The notes below the pieces were generated by a model that was not told the origin of the DNA, searched no databases, and was given only the letters and a program-made list of their open reading frames with translations. A program made the position numbers and the translations under genes. This document shows, in pieces, positions 15,647 to 24,689 of a stretch of DNA of 64,000 nucleotides. Origin of the DNA: JBCCSZ01 sp039821145 (lineage in GTDB: Bacteria; Bacteroidota; Bacteroidia; Chitinophagales; Saprospiraceae); assembly GCA_039821145.1 (NCBI GenBank), contig JBCBOS010000023.1, forward strand, positions 1 through 64,000, read 5' to 3'. Each line of letters begins with the position of its first letter. The first letter of the stretch is position 1.

Positions 15647-17176
15647 ATGAATAAGTTTAACCCTCGAACCATTTTACTAGCTGCCGCAATGGTCTTCTCA
15701 ATGAGCAGCTTCTCTCTACAAGCACAAAGTGACAATGCCCCCCAGGATGAAGAAACCATCACCATCATCAAGGAATACACAGATGAAAACGGTGTGACGG
15801 TAAAGGAAAAAATCATCAAAAAAGGGGATGATGTAGAATTCGATTACCAAGACATCAATTACAGCTACCAAGGCAATGGCGAAGAAATCAGAATCGAATC
15901 GCTGGAAGAACTCAAGGAGCTCGAAAAGCTATCGGGACTGCAATCTCTCGAAAATCTACACATCGACATCGATCTGGACGAAGAAGACTCCGACAAAGAT
16001 TTCATCTTCCGTTTCAGAGGCAGTGGAGACAAAGACAACAACAGCTTCCGCTTCAACTGGGACGAAAAGGAAGACCTTCCCGATGAGGTCAAGGAAAAAT
16101 TGAGAGACCTCGACATCAAATTGCAAGACAAAAATGGCATCATTTGGATCGAGCAAGACGAAGACGACAGACGTTCTTTCCAGTCTTCTGACAAGCCCTT
16201 CCTGGGCGTCGTCATGAGCGATCACAGATACATTTCCCAAAACGGCAACGACCAAGCGGAGAAAATCACAGGTGTCAAAATCACCAGGGTCGTATCCAAC
16301 AGTGCAGCTGAAGCGGCTGGCCTTCGCAAAGGCGACATCATCACCGCACTCAATGGCCAGAACATCGATTCCTACGAGGACGTCTCCCGCACCATGCGCT
16401 CTATGAAAGTGGGCGAACAGCTGGAAGTGGGCTATCTAAGAGATGAGCAACCTGCCACCACCACTGCCACACTCAAGGCCAAAAAGCGTCGGTCTCATCG
16501 CGTATACAACTACAGAGGATACTCTTCTTCCAACAAGGCAGAACGCCCCTGCGTATTCATTGGTGTGGAAGTGCAAACCGGACATTCTTCCAGCAATCGG
16601 GAAGGCGTCCGCGTCCAACGAGTACTCGACGACACCCCAGCAGCTGAGTCTGACCTCCAAAGAGGAGATGCCATCACGGCCATCAATGGAGTAGAGATCA
16701 ACAGCTTCAACGAATTGCTCGCAGAGCGCAACAAATACAATCCAGGTGACGAAGTGGAAATCAACTTTCTTCACAATGGCGAGCTGAAAACCAACCTGAT
16801 CACCTTCAGAAAGTGTGGAGAGGAAGAAGAAGTTGTTCAAGAAGATGTCACCCCTGTCGTGGAAGAACTCCCTCTGTTTCCCGAGCGCATCAACAGCAAT
16901 CTGGAGCTGAGCAACTTTACGGCCTTCCCCAACCCATCGACCAACCTCGTCAACATCCGTTTCCAAGCCGATGCAGCGCCAACTGTCATCAAGATGCTCG
17001 ACATCGATGGACGAGAACTCTACGTGGAAAACCTCCCCAACTTCGACGGCAACTACGACAATCAAATTGACTTGACATCAGCACCCAATGGCACATTGAT
17101 CCTAACCATCAGCCAAAACAACCAGGTGTATACTGATAAAATCATCAAAGGAACCCGAGATGGCCTGAGGCCATAA
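15647..17176 (+). CDS. Double-PDZ protein with T9SS C-terminal sorting domain
   Basis: About 509 residues. A signal peptide (MNKFNPRTILLAAAMVFSMS) ends near LQAQ. An acidic region of charged repeats follows, then two PDZ domains (about 185-290 and 305-400; GLRKGDIITALNGQNI and DLQRGDAITAINGVEI). A type A T9SS sorting domain closes the protein (FPNPSTNLVNI onward). No protease domain is present, so this is not a DegP/HtrA enzyme; PDZ pairs bind C-terminal peptides. It should be exported and anchored on the surface. ATG 15638 would also work, adding three residues. It follows the M56 gene on the same strand by about 145 bp, so it may be part of the BlaI regulon. Confidence 0.75.
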   Translation: MNKFNPRTILLAAAMVFSMSSFSLQAQSDNAPQDEETITIIKEYTDENGVTVKEKIIKKGDDVEFDYQDINYSYQGNGEEIRIESLEELKELEKLSGLQSLENLHIDIDLDEEDSDKDFIFRFRGSGDKDNNSFRFNWDEKEDLPDEVKEKLRDLDIKLQDKNGIIWIEQDEDDRRSFQSSDKPFLGVVMSDHRYISQNGNDQAEKITGVKITRVVSNSAAEAAGLRKGDIITALNGQNIDSYEDVSRTMRSMKVGEQLEVGYLRDEQPATTTATLKAKKRRSHRVYNYRGYSSSNKAERPCVFIGVEVQTGHSSSNREGVRVQRVLDDTPAAESDLQRGDAITAINGVEINSFNELLAERNKYNPGDEVEINFLHNGELKTNLITFRKCGEEEEVVQEDVTPVVEELPLFPERINSNLELSNFTAFPNPSTNLVNIRFQADAAPTVIKMLDIDGRELYVENLPNFDGNYDNQIDLTSAPNGTLILTISQNNQVYTDKIIKGTRDGLRP

Positions 17177-17217
17177 ATGGAAAGAAACAGAAACAAATTT
17201 TCGAATCAGCTTTTTTC

Positions 17218-17252
17218 AAATCCCTCTGAGTGGCTTTCATTCAGAGGGATTT
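17218..17252. terminator. Strong hairpin between convergent genes
   Basis: Perfect 12-bp arms at 17218-17229 and 17241-17252 (aaatccctctga and its complement) with an 11-nt loop. There is only a weak T-stretch on the plus side. It lies between the PDZ gene and the convergent LytTR gene and probably terminates both. Confidence 0.7.
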
Positions 17253-17257
17253 CCATT

Positions 17258-18013
17258 TTACCGATCCAACCACTGTTTGAAATCTCCTACCCTGTCGCGA
17301 CTGACGATGACATCCATCTCCGTGCCAGGACACAATTCCAACTTGAGGCGACTGTTGAAGTAGGTGTGAATTTTCCCAATGGCATTGATGCAGGTGATGA
17401 TCTTCCGATTGATCCGAAAGAAATACACAGGGTCAATCTGCCCCTCCAATTGATCCAAGGTGTAGTCGATGACATGCTGGCGCCCATCGCTCATGCGGGT
17501 GTAGACCATGCCATCCTTGGAATAGAAATAGGCAATGTCTGTCACGAAGATGTAACTCAGGTGCTGGCCAGCCTTGACCAAAAAGCGCTCCTTGTAAGTC
17601 GGTTTTTGCAAACTCTGCAACAACTGTGTGAGGGAGGAGGCTGGAACTTGAGAGGATTGGAAGTACGCTTCGTACTTGGCAAAAGCCGCATTCAACTCTA
17701 CCTCATCAATGGGTTTGAGCAAGTAATCCACGCTGTTGACCTTGAAGGCGCGGAGGGTATATTGGTCATAAGCAGTGGTAAAGATGATGGGGGCATCGAT
17801 GTGTACCTGATTGAAGATCTCAAAACTCATCCCATCGGCGAGTTGGATGTCCATGAACACCAGATCGGGCATGGGATTTTGGCCAAACCATTCGACCGAG
17901 CTTTCCACACTGTCTTGTATGGAGGCAATCACCGAGTGGGGTCGACACTCCCCAATCAGCTTGGACAAGCGCTTCGAAGCGGGCTTTTCGTCTTCAATGA
18001 TCAGAATCTTCAT
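17258..18013 (-). CDS. LytTR-family response regulator without an adjacent kinase
   Basis: 251 residues. The receiver domain (1-120) has E7/D8, phospho-acceptor D55 in VFMDIQLADG, and YLLKPIDE. The LytTR DNA-binding domain follows (about 145-250; ITCINAIGKIHTYFNSRLKL). No histidine kinase flanks it. The LytS kinase at 10437 is the nearest candidate partner, although it already has its own regulator. The C-terminus stops six bases before the shared terminator hairpin. Confidence 0.88.
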   Translation of the reverse strand: MKILIIEDEKPASKRLSKLIGECRPHSVIASIQDSVESSVEWFGQNPMPDLVFMDIQLADGMSFEIFNQVHIDAPIIFTTAYDQYTLRAFKVNSVDYLLKPIDEVELNAAFAKYEAYFQSSQVPASSLTQLLQSLQKPTYKERFLVKAGQHLSYIFVTDIAYFYSKDGMVYTRMSDGRQHVIDYTLDQLEGQIDPVYFFRINRKIITCINAIGKIHTYFNSRLKLELCPGTEMDVIVSRDRVGDFKQWLDR

Positions 18014-18122
18014 GATCTGCCAAATTACAAAAAATTACTGTCGTGGTCGATGAATTGCGGCACATTGCTCGGCCGGTCAAACAAAATACAACTACAACAA
18101 AAAGGAAAAAACACTGAAACGA

Positions 18123-18139
18123 TTTGTTTATTAAACGAA
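18123..18139. promoter_or_regulatory. Imperfect dyad upstream of the first S24 repressor
   Basis: tttgttta-t-taaacgaa is a dyad with one mismatched pair, about 57 bases before the ATG. A second attgttttaa motif follows at about 18140 and another near 18170. Resembles the TTGTTT-containing dyad before the paralogous gene, so autoregulation is plausible. Confidence 0.35.
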
Positions 18140-18195
18140 ATTGTTTTAAATTAGCGGCGTGTCCTCACATATTGTTTTAATCCAAATTCTTCACA

Positions 18196-18933
18196 ATGAT
18201 TAGAGACGATAGAATTCAACTCAATGATCGTTTCCGGGAAGTATTCAAACTTTTGCTCGAACGAGGCGACGTGATACTCAACGACCGCAACGGTCGTGGC
18301 ATGGGGGATTTTGCTGACAAAATCCTCGGCAATCGCGCCTACGGTCACATCATCCGGGCTTTTCTGAATCCCGATGACAAACGCGTGATCGACTACCGCC
18401 ACGCCAGAGCCATTTGCAGAGAATACGGTGTGAATGAATCTTATCTCATCGACGGCATCGGAACTCCCTTTGGCATTGATCTGCCTCAAACCAGTACTTC
18501 TGATGCATCCTCTCGCCGCAAAGGCAACATTCTATTCACAAGCGTTCAGGCATTCGCAGGTTCCGGTGTGGATGTGGGAGGAGCAGCAGCAGCGGAAGAG
18601 CACGAACTCTTCTCCATGCCCGGCGTGAGTGGCAGCGGCCTGGTCGCCTTCCCCATCGAAGGAAACAGTATGACCCCCGTCGTCAACGACGGAGACATTG
18701 TTATCTGCCGTCAGATCAATGGCGTATACGAGATCAAGGACAATTCGATTTATGCCGTCAAGAGCAATGGCTCCCTCTGGATCAAACACGTCCAAGGAAT
18801 TCGCAACAGCAAAGGACGCATCCATCGACTCAACCTCATCTCTGCCAATCACCTGGAATTCCCTCCCTTCGAGGAGGAAGTCAATGAGCACACCCGACTC
18901 TACAAAATGATCCGGGTCATTTGCAAAATTTGA
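18196..18933 (+). CDS. LexA/CI-like repressor with S24 peptidase domain (paralog 1)
   Basis: 245 residues. An N-terminal helix-turn-helix-like region (about 1-90) is followed by an S24 domain with the catalytic serine in PIEGNSMTPVVNDGDIVIC and the lysine in the YAVKSNGSLWIKHV strand. S24 repressors are inactivated by self-cleavage during RecA signalling or by a partner protein. I do not see an obvious Ala-Gly cleavage site; AFAGSGVDVGG near residues 120-130 is a candidate. A second similar protein is encoded directly downstream. No phage genes are nearby, so these are probably resident regulators. Confidence 0.8.
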   Translation: MIRDDRIQLNDRFREVFKLLLERGDVILNDRNGRGMGDFADKILGNRAYGHIIRAFLNPDDKRVIDYRHARAICREYGVNESYLIDGIGTPFGIDLPQTSTSDASSRRKGNILFTSVQAFAGSGVDVGGAAAAEEHELFSMPGVSGSGLVAFPIEGNSMTPVVNDGDIVICRQINGVYEIKDNSIYAVKSNGSLWIKHVQGIRNSKGRIHRLNLISANHLEFPPFEEEVNEHTRLYKMIRVICKI

Positions 18934-19088
18934 CCATCACACTGTGAAACGAAACACTAAGACCTTGTATCGATGCTCATCAAAAGCATCTGTCTTCAAG
19001 ACTACAAGAACAAAGGCTGGGTCCACTCCGATCCAGCCTGTTCTTTCTCCCCTCTTCTCCCCCTCCACAAGCGCTCTGCTGACAATAA

Positions 19089-19110
19089 AAAACAAAACAT
19101 TTTTTGTTTT
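19089..19110. promoter_or_regulatory. Perfect dyad upstream of the second S24 repressor
   Basis: Arms aaaacaaaa (19089-19097) and ttttgtttt (19102-19110) are exact complements around a 4-bp spacer. The site ends about 30 bases before the -7 box at 19140, a place where a bound repressor would block RNA polymerase. Confidence 0.5.
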
Positions 19111-19139
19111 AAAAATAGACAATAACCAAATTTTTTGTT

Positions 19140-19147
19140 TATATTTG
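19140..19147 (+). promoter_or_regulatory. -7 promoter box of the second S24 repressor gene
   Basis: TATATTTG fits TAnnTTTG exactly. No TTG lies in the usual 17-23 bp window upstream. It rules out the upstream in-frame TTG (19135) as a start, because that codon overlaps the promoter. Confidence 0.55.
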
Positions 19148-19215
19148 TAGCGTACTTAAAGGGCAATCAAAATTGTTTGTACATCAATTTTTTCTGCCCA
19201 TTATTCAACGCACAG

Positions 19216-19944
19216 ATGGACATGGAAAACATCAACCGCAAAGAGCTCAATAGACGTTTCTCAGAAGTATACCAACTACTGGTCGACCAAGGGGACATCG
19301 TCAAAAGCTGTCGGCAGAGAAGCAAGTCCGCCTTTGCTCAAAAAATTGGAACAAAAGGCCACATCATTGACCTGTATCTGAAAGGGAAACGAACCATTAC
19401 CTACGAACAGAGCAAGAAAATGTGCGCCCACTTCAATATCAGCGAAGCATTCATGTTTCAAGGAATTGGAACTCCCTTTGAACAACCAAAAATACCTGAT
19501 CCTGAAAAAAGACTAGCGATGGCGCTCGGAATCAATTTTTCTCCCAACATCTTATTCACCAATGTAGAAGCCTTTGCCAGCAATACGGTTGGGGTGGATC
19601 TGTTGGAAGAGAACGAACGATTTCACATTCCTGGACTACAAGGCGACTTGGTCGCTTTCAACATCAACGGAGAAAGCATGTCTCCCACCATACTGGCTGG
19701 TGACATGGTCATCTGTACACCACTGAAAGACAGGAATGAAATGGTGGATGACGACATCTATGCCGTCGTTTCCAATCAATCTGTATGGGTCAAAAGGGTT
19801 CGCCGATGCTTCGACAAGTACGGTCGTTGGACCCATCTCAAACTAATTTCAGACAACCACCTGGAGTACGATCCTTTCATCATCGAATTGAACGAGGTGA
19901 GGAAATTGCTCCGCGTAAAAAGACGACTGACGGGAATGTTTTAA
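19216..19944 (+). CDS. LexA/CI-like repressor with S24 peptidase domain (paralog 2)
   Basis: 242 residues. It shares layout and motifs with its upstream neighbour: RRFSEVYQLLVDQGDIV versus DRFREVFKLLLERGDVI at the start, GIGTPF near residue 95, NILFTNVEAFA, then the serine in INGESMSPTILAGDMVIC and the lysine in AVVSNQSVWVKRV. The N-terminal half diverges more than the catalytic half, so the two may read different operators. ATG 19216 or 19222 are both possible. The paralogs are clearly a tandem duplication that has since diverged. Confidence 0.8.
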   Translation: MDMENINRKELNRRFSEVYQLLVDQGDIVKSCRQRSKSAFAQKIGTKGHIIDLYLKGKRTITYEQSKKMCAHFNISEAFMFQGIGTPFEQPKIPDPEKRLAMALGINFSPNILFTNVEAFASNTVGVDLLEENERFHIPGLQGDLVAFNINGESMSPTILAGDMVICTPLKDRNEMVDDDIYAVVSNQSVWVKRVRRCFDKYGRWTHLKLISDNHLEYDPFIIELNEVRKLLRVKRRLTGMF

Positions 19945-20041
19945 CCTCATTCCTCCTCAGACTGTCGACTGGCTGCAAGCTTCAGCCAACTACCCCCTTG
20001 GATAGTCTCTCTAATCATATCCTGCTGTTTTTTGATTCCTG

Positions 20042-20078
20042 CTCCCGGATTGTTACATCCGGGAGACTTTTTTTTATT
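20042..20078 (+). terminator. Rho-independent terminator after the second S24 gene
   Basis: The 9-bp stem ctcccggat/atccgggag (20042-20050, 20057-20065) with a 6-nt loop is followed by a run of eight T from 20068. The stop codon of the convergent rlmB lies inside the T-run. Confidence 0.9.
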
Positions 20079-20814
20079 CAGCCATCCGCTGGCGCATCGC
20101 CTCGTACAGGATCACCCCCGATGCAACCGATACATTCAGCGAATCTGTCTGACCCAATTGCGGGATGATGAAACGCTCGTCTGTCTTGCGCAGCAAAGAG
20201 GGGTGTACGCCATCCCCCTCAGAGCCCAATAGGATCGCAGCAGGTACAGTCAAATCCAAATCCGGCAGCTTCTTTTCTGCCTGCAAATCACTGGCAAAAA
20301 CGCTCAGCCCTGACAACTGCAACTGCTTGATGGCCAAGGACAAGCTGGCCTCCCGACAGACTGGAATGCGCCCCAAAGCACCCGCCGATGTTTTGAGCGA
20401 TTCGGCATTGATGGGTGCCGCCGAACGAGCGCCCACCACCAAGGCATGGGCCCCCATGCACTCTGCAGAACGCGCAATGGCCCCAAAGTTTCGCACATCG
20501 GTGATGCTGTCCAACAACACAATCAAAGGCGTCTGTGACTGTTCGAACAAAAATGGCAGGATGCTTTCCAAACGCTGGTAAGCAACCAATGCAGCAAAAG
20601 CAATGACACCCTGGTGGGTGCCGCCTGTTACCCGATTCAACTTTTCTTTGGGGACCATCTGCACCGGAATGTGCTCGCGAGAGGCCAAATCCCGCAATTC
20701 CTTCTCATAAATGCCTCTTGTTCCCTTTTGCAACAAGATTTTGTCAATGGATTGTCCTTCTTTCAAGGCATCCAGCACGGGATGACGACCGTAGATGATG
20801 TTTTGTTTGCGCAT
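20074..20814 (-). CDS. rlmB: 23S rRNA (guanosine-2'-O-)-methyltransferase, TrmH/SpoU family
   Basis: 246 residues, the normal size. The N-terminal substrate-binding domain (IIYGRHPVLDAL; TGGTHQGVIA) is followed by the SPOUT knot domain with its three motifs: DSITDVRNFGAIARSAE, AAILLGSEGDGV, and IPQLGQTDSLNVSVA. RlmB methylates G2251 of 23S rRNA at the ribosome peptidyl-transferase centre. Other TrmH-family members look similar, but the motifs fit RlmB best. It is transcribed alone, convergent with the S24 repressor. Confidence 0.9.
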   Translation of the reverse strand: MRKQNIIYGRHPVLDALKEGQSIDKILLQKGTRGIYEKELRDLASREHIPVQMVPKEKLNRVTGGTHQGVIAFAALVAYQRLESILPFLFEQSQTPLIVLLDSITDVRNFGAIARSAECMGAHALVVGARSAAPINAESLKTSAGALGRIPVCREASLSLAIKQLQLSGLSVFASDLQAEKKLPDLDLTVPAAILLGSEGDGVHPSLLRKTDERFIIPQLGQTDSLNVSVASGVILYEAMRQRMAE

Positions 20815-20989
20815 GCCCGAAAGATCGATAAAATCGAGCAGTTGACCAAAAGACGGCTAATTCGCAATAAATGTCGGCAACCTTCAACACATTGCACAGG
20901 CAATATCCGCCAACATATTTCATTTTTGAGTATTTTAGCCCTTATCTCAACCGCAAAATTTCTTTACACAACTAAAATTAGTCAATAGT

Positions 20990-23900
20990 ATGCTAAAAAC
21001 TTTTACAAAGTGGACCAGCCTGGTCGTCCTTATGGGTTGCCTGGTATCGGCCGTGACTGTAAAGGCACAATCCCTCCTCCCCATCGACATTGCCCAACAG
21101 CACATAAAGCAAAACCACAAAAAATGGGGACTGTCGGCGGAAGATGTGTCGGACTTACACTTGAGCGCCCACTACACTGACCGCTTGACGGGAAAAACCC
21201 GCTTTTTCTTCGTACAACGCTACCAAGGCGTTGAGATCGTCAATGCCGTTCTCAACATTGGTGTCTCCAAAGATGGCAAAGCATCCAACATTGGCCACCG
21301 ATTCATTCCCGAACTGGCCAAGAAAGCAAATGCACCCCACTCTTCCATCGCCCCCACGACTGCCGTCTACACAGTGGCATCCAAGCTGGGGCTGAAAGCA
21401 GGACGAGCACCACTAAACGTTGAAAAGGCCAAAGAAGGAAAGTACTTTGAGTATACCTCCAAGGCGATTGCTCAGCACAACATCCGCACCCACCTCTGCT
21501 ACCATCCCACAGAAGATGGCAAGCTGAAGCTGGCCTGGGACATCGTCCTGCAGCCCACTGGCACCCTCGACAAATGGCGCTACCGCATCGATGCCAATAC
21601 AGGTAGCGTACTCAAGAGAGAAAACATGGCGCTGTATTCTTCCTATGGACGTGCTCCCGCAAATGATTGCCGCCAAGAAGACCCACGCTCTTCTGTCCAA
21701 ACGGAAAGACAACAAGCCGCCTCTTCCCTTTTGATGGCACCAACATACAATGCCTTTGAATTTCCAGTCGAAAGCCCCAACCACGGCAGCCGGAGCCTGA
21801 TCAATGACCCGGCCAACCCCAACGCCTCCCCCTTCGGATGGCACGATACAGATGGCATGGCTGGAGACGAATATACCATCACCAGAGGCAACAACGTCCA
21901 CGCCTACGAGGACAGAGACGATGACAACCTGAGTGACGACAATGAACCAGATGGTGGCATGAACATGGTGTTTGACACTCCTTACGATCCAACAGAGGAG
22001 CCAGAACAACACATCGACGCAGGTGTCATCAACTTGTTTTATGCGGTCAACTTCATGCACGACTTTGCGTATGAATATGGATTCACAGAAGAGGTCGGCA
22101 ACCACCAACAAAACAATTATGGCAACGGTGGCCAGGGAGGAGACCCCATTCTGGCACGCTCCCAAGCAGGTTCCCTCCTGAAAGCCGACGGAACAAGAGA
22201 TGTGAACAATGCGACCTACCTTCCTTCCTTTGATGGAGGAACGAGCTACATCAGCATGTTTGTTTGGACCAAGGGCTTTGCCGCCAATGACTTCATCAAG
22301 GTCAACGAGCCTGCCTCTGTTGCTGGGCTGTACGAGGCTGGTCCTTCTGGTGCCAACTGGGATTGGGGATCAGACATTACCCAAAACCCAATCACCGGAG
22401 AAGTTGTCTTGGTAGATGACGAAAGAGGTGTCACAACCGATGCTTGCCAAGACATTGCCAACGCCGACGAGATCAATGGAAAAATTGCCCTGATCGATCG
22501 GGGTAGCTGCGAGTTTGGATTCAAGGCCAAAGCTGCACAGGATGCTGGTGCCATTGGTGTGATGATCTGCAACGTACGCGGCGATGGTGTCATTACCATG
22601 GCGCCAGGGGCCGTCGGCAATGATGTGACCATTCCCGTCTTGATGTTGGGCCGCGAAGATTGTGCCCGCATCCGCGTATTCGCAGGCGATGGCCTCAGCA
22701 TCACATTCGAACAACCCAGTTTCCCTGGCCCAGAAGAATTGGATGGCTCATTTGACAACGGCATCATCGCACACGAATATGGACATGGCATTTCCAATCG
22801 CCTCACAGGAGGACCGGACCAACTCTGTCTGACCATCCGCGAAGGGGATGCCGTCATCGGAGAGCAAGCTGGTGAAGGATGGAGTGACTTTTTCACCCTC
22901 GTTACCACAACGAATGCCGACAGCAAAGGAACGGACATCCGCGGCATCGGTACTTATCCCTCCCGCGAGCCAACAGATGGCAAAGGCTTCCGCCCTCTCC
23001 CTTATACCACTGACAAGAGTGTCAACGACGCTACCTATGGCGACATTGCCAGCCTCCCCGTACCACACGGTGTTGGATTTGTCTTCTGCACCATGCTGTG
23101 GGACATGTACTGGCAATTTGTCGAATTGTATGGTTTTGATGCAGACATCAGCAACAAAGATTCTGGAAACAGCCGGGCCATCTTGCTGGTCATGGAAGGA
23201 CTGAAAAACCAACCTTGCTTCCCTGGATTTGTCGATTCTCGCGATGCCATCATACAAGCTGACCAAGACCTGTATGACGGTGCCCACCAAGAAATGATCT
23301 GGAGAGTATTTGCCGACAGAGGATTGGGCTTCAGCGCAGATCAGGGTGCGGTAAACAATGCTGGCGATGGCATCGAGGCCTTCGATATGCCTCCACAGTT
23401 TGTCAAAGAAATCAAAATCAGCAAAACAGTCACTCCGCTGATCGATGCAGGGGGAGAAATCACCATCAGCATCACCGTGCGAAATGACAAGGAGGAAACA
23501 GCCACAGGATTGGTCGTAACGGATGACATCGTTAGTGGCAGCAACTACATCAATGGCTCCATCGACAATGGTCTCACGGCAGATGTAAGTGGCGACATGT
23601 TGAGTGTCGAAATCCCAGATGTCGCAACCGGAGGAGAATACACTTTCTCTTACAGACTGAGTACAGATGCCAGCAAGTCGTCCATCAAGTATTTCTACGA
23701 TCCTGTCGATCCAGACGAATCGCCTGACACTTGGTTTGATACCTACAGCATTGAAGGAGAAGAAGTGTCTCAAGTGGGATGGCAGGTATCTGACATCGTT
23801 GGAGGTTTCATCGGCGACCATGCATGGTTTGCCAAAGACTCTGCGGTAGATACGCGCCAGGCGCTCTTTACCCAAGACCCCATCGAGATCATCGGAAGCA

Positions 23901-24631
23901 AGCCCGTCCTTCGCTTCTACCACCGATACATGACCGAGGCAGGCTTTGATGGTGGGGTGGTTGAATTGACAGATGATGAAGATTCCTTCGATGGAGAATA
24001 CGACGCCACGGGCAACATCATGCTGCGCAACGGCTACATCGGCCCCATCTCCTTTTTCACCTTCGTCCAGGAAAACTTCCCTGCATACTGGGGTTCCAGC
24101 AGCAACGAATGGGTGGACACTTATGTCAGTCTCAACCGCTACAAGGACGGTCCCATGAACATCCGCTTCCAGTTTGGTACGGATGATGCGGCGGACTTGG
24201 ATGATCCCGAAGCAGGTTGGTTGATCGATGAGATTGAGATCATGGACATGGTCAACTACAACGGAGAGGCCTGTGTCACCTCTGATGACAACGACCAAGC
24301 TTGTGCTCGTGCAGATGGAGGAGGAACCATCGTTCAGTCCAAGGAAGGAACTGTCTCCACAGACAATCCCGACCTGCAGGCGCTGCGCGTGCGGGCCTTC
24401 CCCAATCCAACCAATGAGCAGCTCAACATCACCATTGGCACCGATCAATACGAACGGGCAACGATGAGTCTGTTGACAGCCGATGGACGTGAAATGATCC
24501 AACGCACGGTCGAGCTATCCGCTCAAGTACAATCTTACCAGATGGATGTAGAAAGCTTCCCCGCTGGCATGTATTTGCTGCGTATCCAAACGGACAATGA
24601 TGTCATCATCCGAAAGGTGATGAAGCAGTAA
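20990..24631 (+). CDS. Secreted M36 (fungalysin) metallopeptidase with PA domain and T9SS sorting domain
   Basis: 1213 residues. A signal peptide ends near VKAQ (residue 27). An FTP-like propeptide follows, then the M36 catalytic domain with the zinc motif HEYGH (H595, E596, H599) and downstream GEQAGEGWSDFF supplying the third ligand. A PA-type domain (DACQDIANADEINGKIALI to PVLMLGREDC) is inserted before the zinc motif. A DUF11-like repeat and a jelly-roll segment follow. A type A sorting domain (AFPNPTNEQLNI) ends the protein. It should be exported by the T9SS to digest external protein or peptide. It is a single-gene unit with its own terminator. Confidence 0.9.
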   Translation: MLKTFTKWTSLVVLMGCLVSAVTVKAQSLLPIDIAQQHIKQNHKKWGLSAEDVSDLHLSAHYTDRLTGKTRFFFVQRYQGVEIVNAVLNIGVSKDGKASNIGHRFIPELAKKANAPHSSIAPTTAVYTVASKLGLKAGRAPLNVEKAKEGKYFEYTSKAIAQHNIRTHLCYHPTEDGKLKLAWDIVLQPTGTLDKWRYRIDANTGSVLKRENMALYSSYGRAPANDCRQEDPRSSVQTERQQAASSLLMAPTYNAFEFPVESPNHGSRSLINDPANPNASPFGWHDTDGMAGDEYTITRGNNVHAYEDRDDDNLSDDNEPDGGMNMVFDTPYDPTEEPEQHIDAGVINLFYAVNFMHDFAYEYGFTEEVGNHQQNNYGNGGQGGDPILARSQAGSLLKADGTRDVNNATYLPSFDGGTSYISMFVWTKGFAANDFIKVNEPASVAGLYEAGPSGANWDWGSDITQNPITGEVVLVDDERGVTTDACQDIANADEINGKIALIDRGSCEFGFKAKAAQDAGAIGVMICNVRGDGVITMAPGAVGNDVTIPVLMLGREDCARIRVFAGDGLSITFEQPSFPGPEELDGSFDNGIIAHEYGHGISNRLTGGPDQLCLTIREGDAVIGEQAGEGWSDFFTLVTTTNADSKGTDIRGIGTYPSREPTDGKGFRPLPYTTDKSVNDATYGDIASLPVPHGVGFVFCTMLWDMYWQFVELYGFDADISNKDSGNSRAILLVMEGLKNQPCFPGFVDSRDAIIQADQDLYDGAHQEMIWRVFADRGLGFSADQGAVNNAGDGIEAFDMPPQFVKEIKISKTVTPLIDAGGEITISITVRNDKEETATGLVVTDDIVSGSNYINGSIDNGLTADVSGDMLSVEIPDVATGGEYTFSYRLSTDASKSSIKYFYDPVDPDESPDTWFDTYSIEGEEVSQVGWQVSDIVGGFIGDHAWFAKDSAVDTRQALFTQDPIEIIGSKPVLRFYHRYMTEAGFDGGVVELTDDEDSFDGEYDATGNIMLRNGYIGPISFFTFVQENFPAYWGSSSNEWVDTYVSLNRYKDGPMNIRFQFGTDDAADLDDPEAGWLIDEIEIMDMVNYNGEACVTSDDNDQACARADGGGTIVQSKEGTVSTDNPDLQALRVRAFPNPTNEQLNITIGTDQYERATMSLLTADGREMIQRTVELSAQVQSYQMDVESFPAGMYLLRIQTDNDVIIRKVMKQ

Positions 24632-24657
24632 AGGAAATTGAAATATTCTTTGGAAAG

Positions 24658-24689
24658 GCCGACGGAGACATTGTCTCGGTCGGCTTTTT
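24658..24689 (+). terminator. Rho-independent terminator after the M36 peptidase gene
   Basis: The 13-bp arms 24658-24670 and 24672-24684 (gccgacggagaca and its near-complement, one mismatch) are followed by five T at 24685-24689. It overlaps the stop codon of the convergent TPR gene. Confidence 0.85.

Noticed and set aside
17177..18154. 325-codon open frame on the plus strand
   Set aside because: Shadow of the LytTR regulator on the minus strand, which has complete receiver and LytTR domains.
18196..19944. Prophage immunity region
   Set aside because: Two S24 repressors alone are not a prophage; no integrase, excisionase or structural genes are nearby, and flanking genes are core.
22748..24502. 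584-codon open frame on the minus strand
   Set aside because: Antisense shadow of the M36 peptidase gene; the plus strand has all catalytic motifs and the sorting domain.
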